Source of the DNA: Couchioplanes azureus
GTDB taxonomy: Bacteria; Actinomycetota; Actinomycetes; Mycobacteriales; Micromonosporaceae
Direction: 5' to 3'
Length of the DNA stretch: 64,000 nucleotides
Assembly: GCF_014648355.1 (NCBI RefSeq)
Contig: NZ_BMQY01000011.1
Coordinates: forward strand, 154,156-218,155
The position numbers were made by a program, and so were the translations under genes. This document shows positions 10,459 to 19,800 of the stretch, one piece after another. Within the stretch, counting starts at the first letter, position 1; each line of letters opens with the position of its first letter. The notes under the pieces are model-generated. The model made no database searches. It saw only the letters and a program-made list of their open reading frames with translations, and was not told where the DNA came from.

Positions 10459-10531
10459 GCGGACGTAGCGCAGCTGGTAGCGCATCACCTTGCCAAGGTG
10501 AGGGTCGCGGGTTCGAATCCCGTCGTCCGCT
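10459..10531 (+). tRNA. tRNA-Gly (anticodon GCC)
   Basis: A 73-nt cloverleaf. The 7-bp acceptor stem pairs 10459-10465 with 10524-10530. The anticodon loop TTGCCAA holds GCC at 10492-10494, and GGTTCGAATCC marks the T arm. No CCA is encoded. It lies 32 bp after the second glycerol kinase on the same strand. Confidence 0.97.
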
Positions 10532-10541
10532 CTCTTCCCCC

Positions 10542-11693
10542 TCAGACGAAGGCGCTCAGCCCCGTGACCGCCCGGCCCACGATCATCGTGTTGATCTCGC
10601 GCGTGCCCTCGTAGGAGTAGAGCGCCTCCGCGTCCGCCACGAACCGGCCGATGTCGTAGTCGAGCACGATGCCGTTGCCGGCGAGCAGCTCCCGCGCCCA
10701 GCCCACCACCTCCCGCATCCGCGTCGTCGTGTACGCCTTCGCCAGCGCCGAGTGCTCGTCCCGGAACTCGCCCGCGTCCTGCAGCTGGGCCAGGCGCACG
10801 CACATGCCCATCGCGCCGGTCACGTTGCCCAGCATGCGCACCAGCAGGTCCTGCACGAGCTGGAACCCGCCGATCGGGCGGCCGAACTGCTCGCGCTCCT
10901 TCGCATACTTCAGCGCGATCTCGTACGCGGCCAGCATCACCCCGACGGCCTCCCACGCCACACCGCTGCGAGTCTGGCGCAACACCTTGGCCGTGTCCTT
11001 GAAGGAGCGCGCGTTCTGCAGCCGGTCGGCCTCCGGCACCTCGCACCCGGTCAGCGTGATGTCGGCATTCTGCACGGTCCGCAGCGCGATCTTGTTCTCG
11101 ATCCGGGTCGCCGCGAAGCCCGGGTTGTCCTTGTCCACCACGAAGCCCTTGACCTGGTCGTCCGCGACGTCCCGGGCCCAGACCACGACGAGGTCGGCGA
11201 ACGTCCCGTTGCCGATCCACCGCTTCCGGCCGTCGAGGATCCAGCGGTCGCCGTCCCGCCGGGCGGTGGTACGCAGGCCCGCGGCCACATCCGACCCGCC
11301 GGTGGGCTCGGTGAGAGCGAAGGCGCCGATCTTCTCGAACGTCCGCATCCGCGGCAGCCAGCGCTCCCGCTGCTCCGCCGAGCCGCAGGTCTCGATGCTG
11401 CCCATGGCCAGCCCCGAATGCACGCCGAAGAACGTGGCCATCGACGCGTCCGCGTGGGCCATCTCCAACGCGATCCATCCGGAGAGCAGGTTCGAGTGCT
11501 TGGCCCCGGCGATGCCGAGATCGGCGAAACCCTTGACGAGCGGGAAGGGGAACTCGGCCCGCGCCCAGTGGTCGTTGGCCACCGGGACCACCTCGGCGGC
11601 GAGGAAGTCCCGGACACGCCTCACCACCTCGGCGTCCTCGGGGGTCAGCAGGTCCTGGAAGCGGTAGAGGTCACCCGCGAGCAGCTCAGACAT
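10542..11693 (-). CDS. acyl-CoA dehydrogenase, glutaryl-CoA dehydrogenase-like (last gene of the NRPS operon)
   Basis: A 383-residue flavin enzyme. The family landmarks AFALTEPTGGSDVAAG and KRWIGNGTFAD (FAD and substrate binding) are present. The catalytic Glu lies in YSYEGTREINTMIVGRAVTG, a C-terminus typical of the glutaryl-CoA dehydrogenase branch. Members form an alpha,beta double bond in an acyl-CoA, sometimes with decarboxylation. The ATG overlaps the SDR stop by 8 nt, so it belongs to the biosynthetic operon. There it could desaturate or supply the acyl chain loaded onto the product, although a housekeeping role in amino-acid degradation is also possible. Confidence 0.88.
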   Translation of the reverse strand: MSELLAGDLYRFQDLLTPEDAEVVRRVRDFLAAEVVPVANDHWARAEFPFPLVKGFADLGIAGAKHSNLLSGWIALEMAHADASMATFFGVHSGLAMGSIETCGSAEQRERWLPRMRTFEKIGAFALTEPTGGSDVAAGLRTTARRDGDRWILDGRKRWIGNGTFADLVVVWARDVADDQVKGFVVDKDNPGFAATRIENKIALRTVQNADITLTGCEVPEADRLQNARSFKDTAKVLRQTRSGVAWEAVGVMLAAYEIALKYAKEREQFGRPIGGFQLVQDLLVRMLGNVTGAMGMCVRLAQLQDAGEFRDEHSALAKAYTTTRMREVVGWARELLAGNGIVLDYDIGRFVADAEALYSYEGTREINTMIVGRAVTGLSAFV

Positions 11694-12597
11694 GCGCGCC
11701 CTGATACCCAGACGATCCAGTCGCTAGACGTCGATCACCGACGATGGTGGCGAAGGCCGCGTCCAGCACCCGGTCGGGCAGGACGCGGGACAGCACGCTG
11801 GTCAGTCGCGAGTCGCGGCCGACGCGGTACCGCGACTTCGGGCGCCGGGCGGTCAACGCGTGCGCGACGGCGTCGGCGAAGGCCTCCGGCCGGGTGGCGC
11901 TCGCCCTGGCCCGCCGGTCGTTGGCTGCCAGGAACCGCAGGAAGCACGCGCGATACAGTTCGGCCACCTCCGCCGGTGCCCCGTCCAGAGTGCGGTGTCC
12001 CACCTCGGACACCTTCTCCCAGATCGGTGTCCTGATGGCGCCCGGCTGCACGACCGAGACGCCGACGCCGAAGGGCCGCAGCTCACGCCGGAGGGCGTCG
12101 CTGTAGCCCTCCTTGGCGAACTGCGAGGCGGCGTAGGCGCCCAGGTAGGGACTGGCGATCCGGCCGAGACCGGAACTGACGTTGACGATCCGCCCGTGGG
12201 CCATGCGCACCAGGGGCAGGCTGGCCCGGATCACCGCGTGGTGGCCGATCAGGTTGGTCTCCAGCTGGTGGCGCAGCTGATCGGCGGACACGCACTCCAG
12301 CGGCGCCGAGACGCAGATGCCGGCGTTGTTGACCAGCCCCCAGAGGCCATGGGCGCCGACCTGCGCCGACACCAGCGCCACGGCCTGCGCGACGGACTCC
12401 TCGCGGGTCACGTCGAGCAGGACGGGACTCAGCCGCGGGGACGACGCGGCCCGCAGCGCCTCCGCGTCGGCCTCGCGGCGGACGCCGGCGAAGACCTGGA
12501 AACCGAGGTGGTCCAGGTGGCGGGCGCACGCGCGGCCCAGTCCCGTGGACGCACCCGACACGAGGACCGCGCGGCCCTTTTCGACCTGCTCAGACAA
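11686..12597 (-). CDS. short-chain dehydrogenase/reductase with altered catalytic motif
   Basis: A 303-residue SDR. The nucleotide site GASTGLG and the NNAG motif are intact, and IVNVSSGLG supplies the catalytic Ser. The active-site motif reads Y155-A-A-S-Q159, so the usual Lys of YxxxK is Gln. The surrounding sequence (FAKEGYSDALRREL) is otherwise typical of the classical retinol-dehydrogenase-like SDRs. Start is the TTG at 12595-12597, supported by GAGGAGG ten bases upstream; it overlaps the upstream stop by 8 nt. It would be expected to oxidise or reduce a hydroxyl or ketone of the NRPS product, but the missing Lys leaves activity in doubt. Confidence 0.85.
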   Translation of the reverse strand: MSEQVEKGRAVLVSGASTGLGRACARHLDHLGFQVFAGVRREADAEALRAASSPRLSPVLLDVTREESVAQAVALVSAQVGAHGLWGLVNNAGICVSAPLECVSADQLRHQLETNLIGHHAVIRASLPLVRMAHGRIVNVSSGLGRIASPYLGAYAASQFAKEGYSDALRRELRPFGVGVSVVQPGAIRTPIWEKVSEVGHRTLDGAPAEVAELYRACFLRFLAANDRRARASATRPEAFADAVAHALTARRPKSRYRVGRDSRLTSVLSRVLPDRVLDAAFATIVGDRRLATGSSGYQGAHV

Positions 12598-13972
12598 CGG
12601 GGGTCCCTCCTCGGTGCGGGTCCGCCGCCACGGCGGACAACAGTGTGGTGACGCACGCGTCCGCCAGCCGCTCCGCACGGGTGCGGGGCACGATGCCGTC
12701 GACGTACGTGAAGTTCCAGAACAGGCGGCCGTGGGTGGTGTTAACCGTGGCCACGAAGTAGCCGGAGACGGAGATGCCGGCGACGAACTGCGCGCCGGAC
12801 AGGCGCCAGGCGCCGATCTCGTCCGGGAACCCATGGCGGCCGAGGTTGGACAGGCACAGGTTGCCCGGCCCCTGCCGCTCCACCTGGCGCACGAACCGGG
12901 CGCTCGCGGCCGGATCGGACGGGCCCGCCCAGCCCAGCAGGCCGATCATGGACAGGTGCTCGCCGCGCCGTCGCCGTCGGGCGAGATCGGCGGTGACCGC
13001 GCGGGCCGCCGGCCACAGCGACGCGCCCGGCCGGTGGGTGACGAACGACGGTACCGTCGCCACGTACGCGCCGACCTCGTCCGGCGCCACCGGGGGATCC
13101 AGGTCCCGGCGGAAGTCGACGGGCGAGCCCACGACGACACGCCGGCCCGCTCCGGTGCCGGCGTCCTCGGCCACCGCGGTCGCCATCGCCGCGGCGAGCG
13201 CTCCGTGCACGGTCGCGCCCTCCCGCCGGCACGCGGCGGCGAGCGCGCCGACCTGCGCGGGAGACAGCGACCGGTGGAGGAACCCGGTGCGCCGGCGCTC
13301 GAACGGCACCGCTGTGCTGGCCGCGACCCGCCGGGGCCGCCAGCGCAGCCGCGCGATCTGGTCCCGCAGCTGAGCACCGACGACGGCGAGGGCGCCGCTC
13401 GTGCCGCGGTGGCGGCGGGGGAACAGGTCTTCCGGGGCGGGCAGGACCCGGGCCGGGGGCGGTTCGCCGGCGCCCGTCCGGTATCCGTCGGCGATCCGGA
13501 TCCACTGCTGGAGCAGCGAGAGCGCGGTGGTGCCGTCGGCGATGCAGTGCGCAGCGGTCAGGATGAGGTCGTGGGCGTCGTCGTCGCGGGCGACGACGAC
13601 TGCGCGCAGCAGCGGCCCGGTGCGCCAGTCGAGCCGGTCGACCAGCTCCCGGTCGTTGATCTCCTGTTGCCACCGCGTCGGCGCGTCCGCGTCCGTTGCG
13701 GTGACGTGCCGCAGCGGAATCGTGGCCGGGCACGGCACGAAGGCCGCCGCCCGGCCGGCGCCGGTGGTGATCGCGACCCGCAGCAGCGGATGCCGGGCCT
13801 GTAGCCCGTCGAGCGCGCGCCGGGCCAGCTCCGCCGGGAACCGTCCGTGCAGCCGGACCCGGGCGATCACGGGGAGCGGGGAGATCTGGTCGGCGATCCA
13901 ATACCACCGTTCGAGCGGGCTCAGCGGCCGCCGGACCTCCGGGCCGGCGTGTCGTCCCACGCAGGTGTTCAT
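12590..13972 (-). CDS. condensation-domain-like (PapA/BAHD-type) acyltransferase
   Basis: A 460-residue stand-alone protein of the condensation-domain superfamily. The motif HCIADG (His142, Asp146) matches HHxxxDG, and the region RRVVVGSPVDFRRDL plus NLCLSNLG fits the structural half-site of PapA5-like and alcohol-acyltransferase proteins. Such enzymes transfer an acyl group from CoA or a carrier protein to a hydroxyl or amine. The ATG overlaps the PhyH stop (ATGA), so it is part of the biosynthetic operon. Likely job: O-acylation of a hydroxyl introduced by the neighbouring dioxygenase. No adenylation or carrier domain is attached. Confidence 0.8.
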   Translation of the reverse strand: MNTCVGRHAGPEVRRPLSPLERWYWIADQISPLPVIARVRLHGRFPAELARRALDGLQARHPLLRVAITTGAGRAAAFVPCPATIPLRHVTATDADAPTRWQQEINDRELVDRLDWRTGPLLRAVVVARDDDAHDLILTAAHCIADGTTALSLLQQWIRIADGYRTGAGEPPPARVLPAPEDLFPRRHRGTSGALAVVGAQLRDQIARLRWRPRRVAASTAVPFERRRTGFLHRSLSPAQVGALAAACRREGATVHGALAAAMATAVAEDAGTGAGRRVVVGSPVDFRRDLDPPVAPDEVGAYVATVPSFVTHRPGASLWPAARAVTADLARRRRRGEHLSMIGLLGWAGPSDPAASARFVRQVERQGPGNLCLSNLGRHGFPDEIGAWRLSGAQFVAGISVSGYFVATVNTTHGRLFWNFTYVDGIVPRTRAERLADACVTTLLSAVAADPHRGGTPVV

Positions 13973-14931
13973 CGCATGGCCGCGGGGGAGCGCCGGAACC
14001 GCCCGGGGCGGAGCAGACGGGCCGTCTCCGACCGGAGGTGGTCGCCGGCGTAGGCCAGCAGCGCGCCGAGGTCGTACGACGGCTTCGACCGTCCCGGGTC
14101 CGCCGGCGGGCCGGGCAGGATCTCCGGGAACAGCGGGCCGCCCAGCGGATCTCCCTTGGCCAGCCCGTGCTTGAACAGCAGGGGCATGGTGTGCGGCCGG
14201 GGGTCGTAGCGGACGTCCTCGCCGGTGAACCGCAACGAGATCGCCCGGCGGCTCCTGCCGCGTGACGGGTTCCCCCGGGAACCGTGCAGGATGCGGGGAC
14301 TGAAGAACAGCGCGTCGCCGGGCTGCATGTCCCACTGGGCGATGTCGAAGGCGGCGCGGTCGCCCTCGATGTCCGGGGCGAACTCCAGATCGTGGTTGGC
14401 GAGCAGGATCGCGTCCGAGGTGGCCGACTCGACCCGGTAGTCCTTGCCCCAGCGGTGCGAACCGCGGACGAACTCGAGCGCGCTGTTCTCGCGGGTGACC
14501 TCGTCGACCGGAACCCACACGTTGACGACCTGCCGGCCGGCGATCGGCCATGCGCTCATGTCCTGGTGCCAGGGCGTGGGCATCGTGCTGCCCGGCTCCT
14601 TGCAGAAGATGTCCTCGTAGAACAAGTTGACCCGCTCGGCGCGCAGCGCCTGCGCGGCGAACCGGGCCAGCGGCGACCGGAACCACAGCTCGCGAATCTT
14701 GTCGTGCTTCAACCAGACGAACATGTCGTGGTAGAGGCCCTTCCTGCGCCGCGACAGGAAGCGGCCCGACAGGGTGGGCCGGGCGGCGGCCTCCTCGAGG
14801 GCGATCCGGACGTGTGCGACCCATCGCGCGTCGAGCACCTTCCGTACGCAGATCACCCCGTCGTGGTCCAGCGTCTCCAGCTCCTCGGCGGTGAGGTCGC
14901 GGTGGGGCGTGGCGGGCAGAGTACCGGTCAT
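13969..14931 (-). CDS. phytanoyl-CoA dioxygenase (PhyH)-family Fe(II)/2-oxoglutarate oxygenase
   Basis: A 320-residue protein of the PhyH superfamily. The iron facial triad is visible: WHQD gives His122 and Asp124, and RILHGSRGN gives the distal His216, followed by an Arg-rich stretch that would hold 2-oxoglutarate. Spacing fits the family. PhyH enzymes in secondary metabolism hydroxylate, epoxidise or desaturate small molecules, often proline-derived or carrier-bound. It overlaps both neighbours by 4 nt. In this cluster it probably oxidises the Pro-derived ring or the released bicycle. Confidence 0.87.
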   Translation of the reverse strand: MTGTLPATPHRDLTAEELETLDHDGVICVRKVLDARWVAHVRIALEEAAARPTLSGRFLSRRRKGLYHDMFVWLKHDKIRELWFRSPLARFAAQALRAERVNLFYEDIFCKEPGSTMPTPWHQDMSAWPIAGRQVVNVWVPVDEVTRENSALEFVRGSHRWGKDYRVESATSDAILLANHDLEFAPDIEGDRAAFDIAQWDMQPGDALFFSPRILHGSRGNPSRGRSRRAISLRFTGEDVRYDPRPHTMPLLFKHGLAKGDPLGGPLFPEILPGPPADPGRSKPSYDLGALLAYAGDHLRSETARLLRPGRFRRSPAAMR

Positions 14932-15689
14932 GGCGAATCCCAGTCGTCGAGAATGCGGCAGGTCTCGTCGAGGAACGTGGCGGCGAGCGTCCCGTCGATC
15001 GCGTCGTGGTCGAAGGCCAGGACGAGGTGCATGACCGGGCGGACGACCACCTGACCGTCGCGGACGACCGGGGTGTCCACCGCGGCCGAGCCGACCAGAC
15101 CCAGGGTGTTGTTGATCTGTGGAAGTGCGGCGACCACCCGTGGCTGGTGGAGCCGGGTGAAGCTGAAGGTGCCCTCCACCTCGGCGCGCCGGCGGGGATG
15201 GCGGGTGACCAGCCGGTACACGATCCGGCCCAGCCAGAACGGCAGGCGGTGCAGGGTACGCAGCTCGCGCAGGCCGTCGTTGTCCTCGTACGGTGTCGCC
15301 CGGTAGTGGTCGACGATTTCCTGGATGGCCAGCAGATCCATCCGGTCGGGACCGGGTATCCGCGCGGACACCACCGCCGCGGCGCCGTCGACCTGCTTGT
15401 CGAACAACATCAGGCAGTGCACCGCGTCGTGGCGGTAGACCCTCGGCCGCCGCGACCGCCGGACCGTGATGTTGACCTCCGGGTACTTGCCGACGGCCAG
15501 CGCCGCCGCCTTGACGGCGAACGCGCTGACGCTCACGTGGACGCCCTGCTCGCGGTACCGGCGCTGCGCCTGCCGTACCCGCGTCAGGTCGACGGTGGCG
15601 ATCAGCTGGATCGGCGCCACCTTCCGGGCGTGGCGCATGAAGTAGTGGATGTGGCTGCGGGCCTTGGGAAACGCCACGTACCGTCCCAA
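14928..15689 (-). CDS. stand-alone E2-type (2-oxoacid dehydrogenase) acyltransferase catalytic domain
   Basis: A 253-residue protein resembling only the catalytic core of dihydrolipoyl acyltransferases (CAT fold). The active-site motif is FDHDAIDG (His228, Asp232), where classical E2 proteins have DHRxxDG. The lipoyl and E1-binding domains are absent, so it cannot serve a pyruvate-dehydrogenase-type complex. The start is TTG at 15687-15689, fixed by an AGGAGGT five to six bases upstream. It sits 10 bp after the monooxygenase gene. Stand-alone members presumably move an acyl group from CoA to a small acceptor. It gives the operon a second CAT-fold acyltransferase beside 12590-13972. Confidence 0.78.
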   Translation of the reverse strand: MGRYVAFPKARSHIHYFMRHARKVAPIQLIATVDLTRVRQAQRRYREQGVHVSVSAFAVKAAALAVGKYPEVNITVRRSRRPRVYRHDAVHCLMLFDKQVDGAAAVVSARIPGPDRMDLLAIQEIVDHYRATPYEDNDGLRELRTLHRLPFWLGRIVYRLVTRHPRRRAEVEGTFSFTRLHQPRVVAALPQINNTLGLVGSAAVDTPVVRDGQVVVRPVMHLVLAFDHDAIDGTLAATFLDETCRILDDWDSP

Positions 15690-15699
15690 CGGGCACCTC

Positions 15700-16869
15700 C
15701 TAGCGGGCGTGGTCCGGGAACCTCAGGACGGACTCGTTCTGCCGGTACAGCACGGGAGCGGGCACCCATCGGAAGTACGCGTCCCGCAACCGCCTCGGCA
15801 GCGGACTTTCGAGCTGTTCGATCAGGCTGAGCGCGCGGGACGTCCGCACCATCCGCCGGGTCCGTGCCCGGCGGCGGTTCTCGAAGCTGCGCAGGGCCCG
15901 CGGCAGGTCGGTGGCCCCGGCGAGGCTGCCGGCCAGCACGACCGCGTCCTCGATCGCGGTGCCCGCGCCCTGGCCGAGGCTGGTCAGCATGGGGTGTGCC
16001 GCGTCGCCGAGCAGGGTGACCGGACCGGTACCCCACCGGTCGAGGAAGGGCCGGTCCTGCGCGGGAACGCTGACGATCGCCTCGGCCGGGGTGACCCGGA
16101 TGGCCTCGCCCACCTCGTCGGCCCAGCCGGCGTACGCCCGCGCGATCTCGTCCTTGCCGCCGCGCCAGTTGCGGGCCGCCGGAGCCGGCATGTTCCTCGT
16201 GCCCCACCAGTAGACCCGCCCGTGGCCGATGTCGATCAGCCCGAACCGCTGCCCGGCTCCCCAGTAGTGGCGGACCGCCCCGTCGGGGAGCCGCTCGTGA
16301 CGCATGGGCACGACGGCCAGCCAGCACACGTATCCCGGCTCGCGGGGACGTGCCGGACCGGCGAGCCGGCGGCGGATCACCGAGTGGAATCCGTCGGCGC
16401 CGATGAGCACGTCGCCGTGCGCCTCGCGGCCGTCCGCGAACCCGACGCGGACGCCGTCCGCGGTGGCCTCGAAGCCGGTCACGGTGGCGCCCAGCTCGAC
16501 CGGCTGCCCGTCGAGCCGGTCGAGCAGTGCCCGTTGCAGGTCGGCCCGGCCGATGGAGACGCTCGGCGCGCCGAGCCGGTCACCGATGTCCTTCAGCGGC
16601 AGTGCCCGGATGGGACGGCCGTCGTGGGACAGCACCTGGAAGGACTCGATGGCCCGGCCGTGCTTGTCGAGATGCAGGTCGATGCCGAGGGTGCCCAGGG
16701 CGGACACCGCGTTGCTCATGATGGACAGACCCGTGCCGGCCGGACGGAGCTCGTGCGCCCGCTCGTATACCGCCACGTCGATGCCGACCTGGCGCAGGGT
16801 GACCGCCGCCGTCAGCCCGCCGATCCCGGCGCCGGCGATGATCACCCTGGGCCGCCGGTCCCGCCTCAT
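15700..16869 (-). CDS. class A flavin-dependent monooxygenase, candidate Baeyer-Villiger ring-contracting enzyme
   Basis: A 389-residue enzyme of the PHBH/UbiH group. It has the Rossmann motif GAGIGG (13-18), the central DG region LIGADGFHSVIRRRL, and the GDAAHPM ribityl-binding motif. The partner of a Ser/Pro dimodular NRPS in pyrrolizixenamide (PxaB), legonmycin (LgnC) and brabantamide pathways is exactly this type of enzyme. There it performs a Baeyer-Villiger oxidation that triggers ring contraction or rearrangement of the released bicycle. The ATG overlaps the NRPS stop by 4 nt, which fits such a pairing. Assignment to that subgroup is inference from context and needs a tree. Confidence 0.85.
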   Translation of the reverse strand: MRRDRRPRVIIAGAGIGGLTAAVTLRQVGIDVAVYERAHELRPAGTGLSIMSNAVSALGTLGIDLHLDKHGRAIESFQVLSHDGRPIRALPLKDIGDRLGAPSVSIGRADLQRALLDRLDGQPVELGATVTGFEATADGVRVGFADGREAHGDVLIGADGFHSVIRRRLAGPARPREPGYVCWLAVVPMRHERLPDGAVRHYWGAGQRFGLIDIGHGRVYWWGTRNMPAPAARNWRGGKDEIARAYAGWADEVGEAIRVTPAEAIVSVPAQDRPFLDRWGTGPVTLLGDAAHPMLTSLGQGAGTAIEDAVVLAGSLAGATDLPRALRSFENRRRARTRRMVRTSRALSLIEQLESPLPRRLRDAYFRWVPAPVLYRQNESVLRFPDHAR

Positions 16870-19800
16870 CGCGCGCTCCGCTGGGCACAGGTCAGTTCGC
16901 GGATCCGCCGGGCGACCGAGGTGATGTGCGGTGGCTCCATCATCTGCAGGTGGTCACCGGGGACGTCCACGACGTCGACCCGGCCCTTCGTCCACGTGGA
17001 CCAGCCGTTCGCCGGGTCGAGGTGCATGCTGCCGACCGCGCTGTGCGCGGGCGCGAGCACCTCCGGCAGCGGCCCGCTGGCCCGCAGCAACGTGAGGTCC
17101 TGGTCGACCGGTTCCGGCCGATAGCCGAGCAGCGCGTGCCAGTTGGCCTCGAACACGCCGAACAGGCGGCGGACGTGGGCGGGCGAGCATCCGGCGGGCA
17201 GGACACCCGCGTCGACCGCGTGCCGCAGGATGACCTCGAACGCCTCGTCGTCGTCGAGTCCCGGGGGAAGTGGTGCCGCCGCCGCGGCACCGCCGCGTTC
17301 CAGCCACAGCAGCTCCCACAGGAACCATTCGAACAGCAGGTCCCGGTGCACCGAGGAACGCCCGTCCACGGTCGGGACGATCGTGTCGAGCAGGACGAGG
17401 TTGTCCACCTCGGCGTCCGCGCACCGCAACTGGCGGGCCATCTCGAACGCCACGAACCCGCCGAACGACCAGCCGCCGAGGGTGTAGGGGCCCTCCGGCT
17501 GCACCCGGCGGATCGCATCCACGTAGCTGCGCGCGAGGCCGGGCAGGTCGCGCAGCGGCTCGGTTCCCGGTTCCGTCCCGGCCGCCTGCAACGCGTACAC
17601 CGGCTGGTCGGCGGGCAGGGCCTGGGCCAGCCGTACGTAACACAGCACGTTGCCGCCGATGGGGTGGACCAGGAAGAGCGGGGGTCGGCTGCCGGCCGCG
17701 CGGATCGGTACGAGCGGGTCGAAGGCCGCGGGTGTGCCGCCGTCGCGCAGCCGGCCGGCCAGCTCGGCGATGGTCGGGGTGCGCACGAACGTCGACAGGG
17801 GGACGTTCATGCCGTACCGCTTCTCGATCATGACGACGATCCGCATGGCGCTCAGCGAGGTGCCGCCGAGGGCGAAGAAGTCGTCGTGCGCGCCCGGCGT
17901 GGGCACCCGGAGCAGCTCCGCGACCAGCTCGGCCACGGCGCGCTCGTACTCGTCGCGCGGCGGCATGCGCGGCACCCCGGCGGCGGCCGGTGCCAGCGGC
18001 ATCTCCCGCAGCCGGGCGTCGTCGCGCTTGCCGCTCGGGGTACGCGGCAGCCGGGGCAGCCAGGCGAACCGCGCCGGAACCAGGTGCCCGGGCAGCGACG
18101 CGCGCAGCCGCCGCCGTACCTCCTCCACGTCGACCCGCGGTTCGTCGCCCACCAGGAACGCGGCCAGGTATGCCTCGCTGTCCCGGCGGCGCGCCACCAC
18201 GGCCACCTCCCGGATGCCGGGGTGCTCGGCGGCGAGCCCGAGGATGGCCAGCTCGACCTCGGCGGGTTCCACCCGGAAGCCGCGCACCTTCACCTGGGTG
18301 TCCACCCGTTCGAGGCAGACGATGTCACCGCCCGGCAGCCGGCGGCCGAGGTCTCCCGTGCGGTACAGGCGGCCGGTGGGGTGTGCGACGAAGCGTTCGC
18401 GGGTCAGGTCCGGGCGGCCCTCGTAGCCGTGTGCGAGGCAGGCGCCACCCACGTAGATCTCTCCCCGGGCCCCCTCGGGCACCGGCCGCAGCCCGGCGTC
18501 GAGAAGGTGGACCTCGGCCCCGTCGATGGGCCGCCCGATCGGCGGCAGTGCCGGGAAACCGTCCGGATCGCCGCTCATCGCGAAGGCGGTCACGACGTGC
18601 GTCTCGGTCGGGCCGTACTGGTTCTCCAGGATCGAGCCGGGCAGTGCGCGGCACAGCCGGCGGATGTCGGGCGTGACCCGGAGCTGTTCACCGGAGGAGA
18701 TCAGCACCCGCAGCTTCCCGGGGTAGATGTCCAGGGCTTGTGCCGTCTCGGCGAGCTGCTGGAGGGCGACGTACGGCAGGAAGACCCGCTCGACCCGCTC
18801 ACGGTCGAGCAGGCGGAGCAGCGCGGCCATGTCGTGCCGCTCGTCCTCGTGGACCAGTTGCAGGGTTCCCCCGCCGCACAGGGTGGAGAAGATCTCCTGG
18901 AAAGCGACGTCGAAGCCGAGGGGCGCGAACTGCAGCGTGGTCGCGCCGACCGCGCCGCTGACCCGGCGGTTCTGCCAGGCGACCAGGTTGGCCAGCGCGC
19001 GGTGCGGCATCGCCACGCCCTTCGGTACGCCGGTGGAACCCGAGGTGAACAGGACGTAGGCGACGCTGTCCGGGGGGATCGGCACCGGCGCGGGCCGTTC
19101 GCCGCAGGTGCCGGCCGCGGTCGCCGTTTCGGCGCTCAGCAGCAGGTCCGGGTCGTCGAACAGGTGGGCGTGCCGGGCGTGCGCGATGATCCGGTACGGG
19201 CGGGTCACGCCGACCATGGCGGCGATGCGCGGCGGCGGGTAGCTGACGTCGAGCGGGACGCAGGCGGCGCCCGCCTTCGCGATGCCGAGGACGGCGGCGA
19301 TCATCTCCGGTGAGCGGTCCATCGCGATGCCGACCCGTGCGCCCGGGGGCGTCCCGAGCGCCAGGAGCCGGTGCGCCACCCGGTCCGCGGCCTCGTCCAG
19401 CTCCTCGTAGGACCACTGCTGCGCGGGCGAGCCGGAGCAGGACACGGCGATCGCGCGGGGGTTCAGCAGCGCCTGGCGTGCGAACCAGCGCACCACGTCG
19501 GCGCCGCCGCCGGCGAGGAACGCGAGGTCCGCGGTCTCGCGCGGGTGGTCGACGATCCGGCGCAGGATCTCCAGGTAGTGGCGAGCGAACAGGCCGGCCT
19601 GCGCCGCGGTGACGGTACGGCCGTCGCCGTCGACGCGCAGCTGCAGGCTTCCGTCCCGGGGGTCGGTGATCGCGTTGACCAGCAGCGCGAAGTTGGTGCG
19701 CTCCCAGATCTCGACGTCGCGCACCTCGACGCCGGCCGTTGCCACCAGCGGGGTGAGCTGGTGGAAGTTGACGTAGTTGAAGGCGGTCTGCACCTCGATG

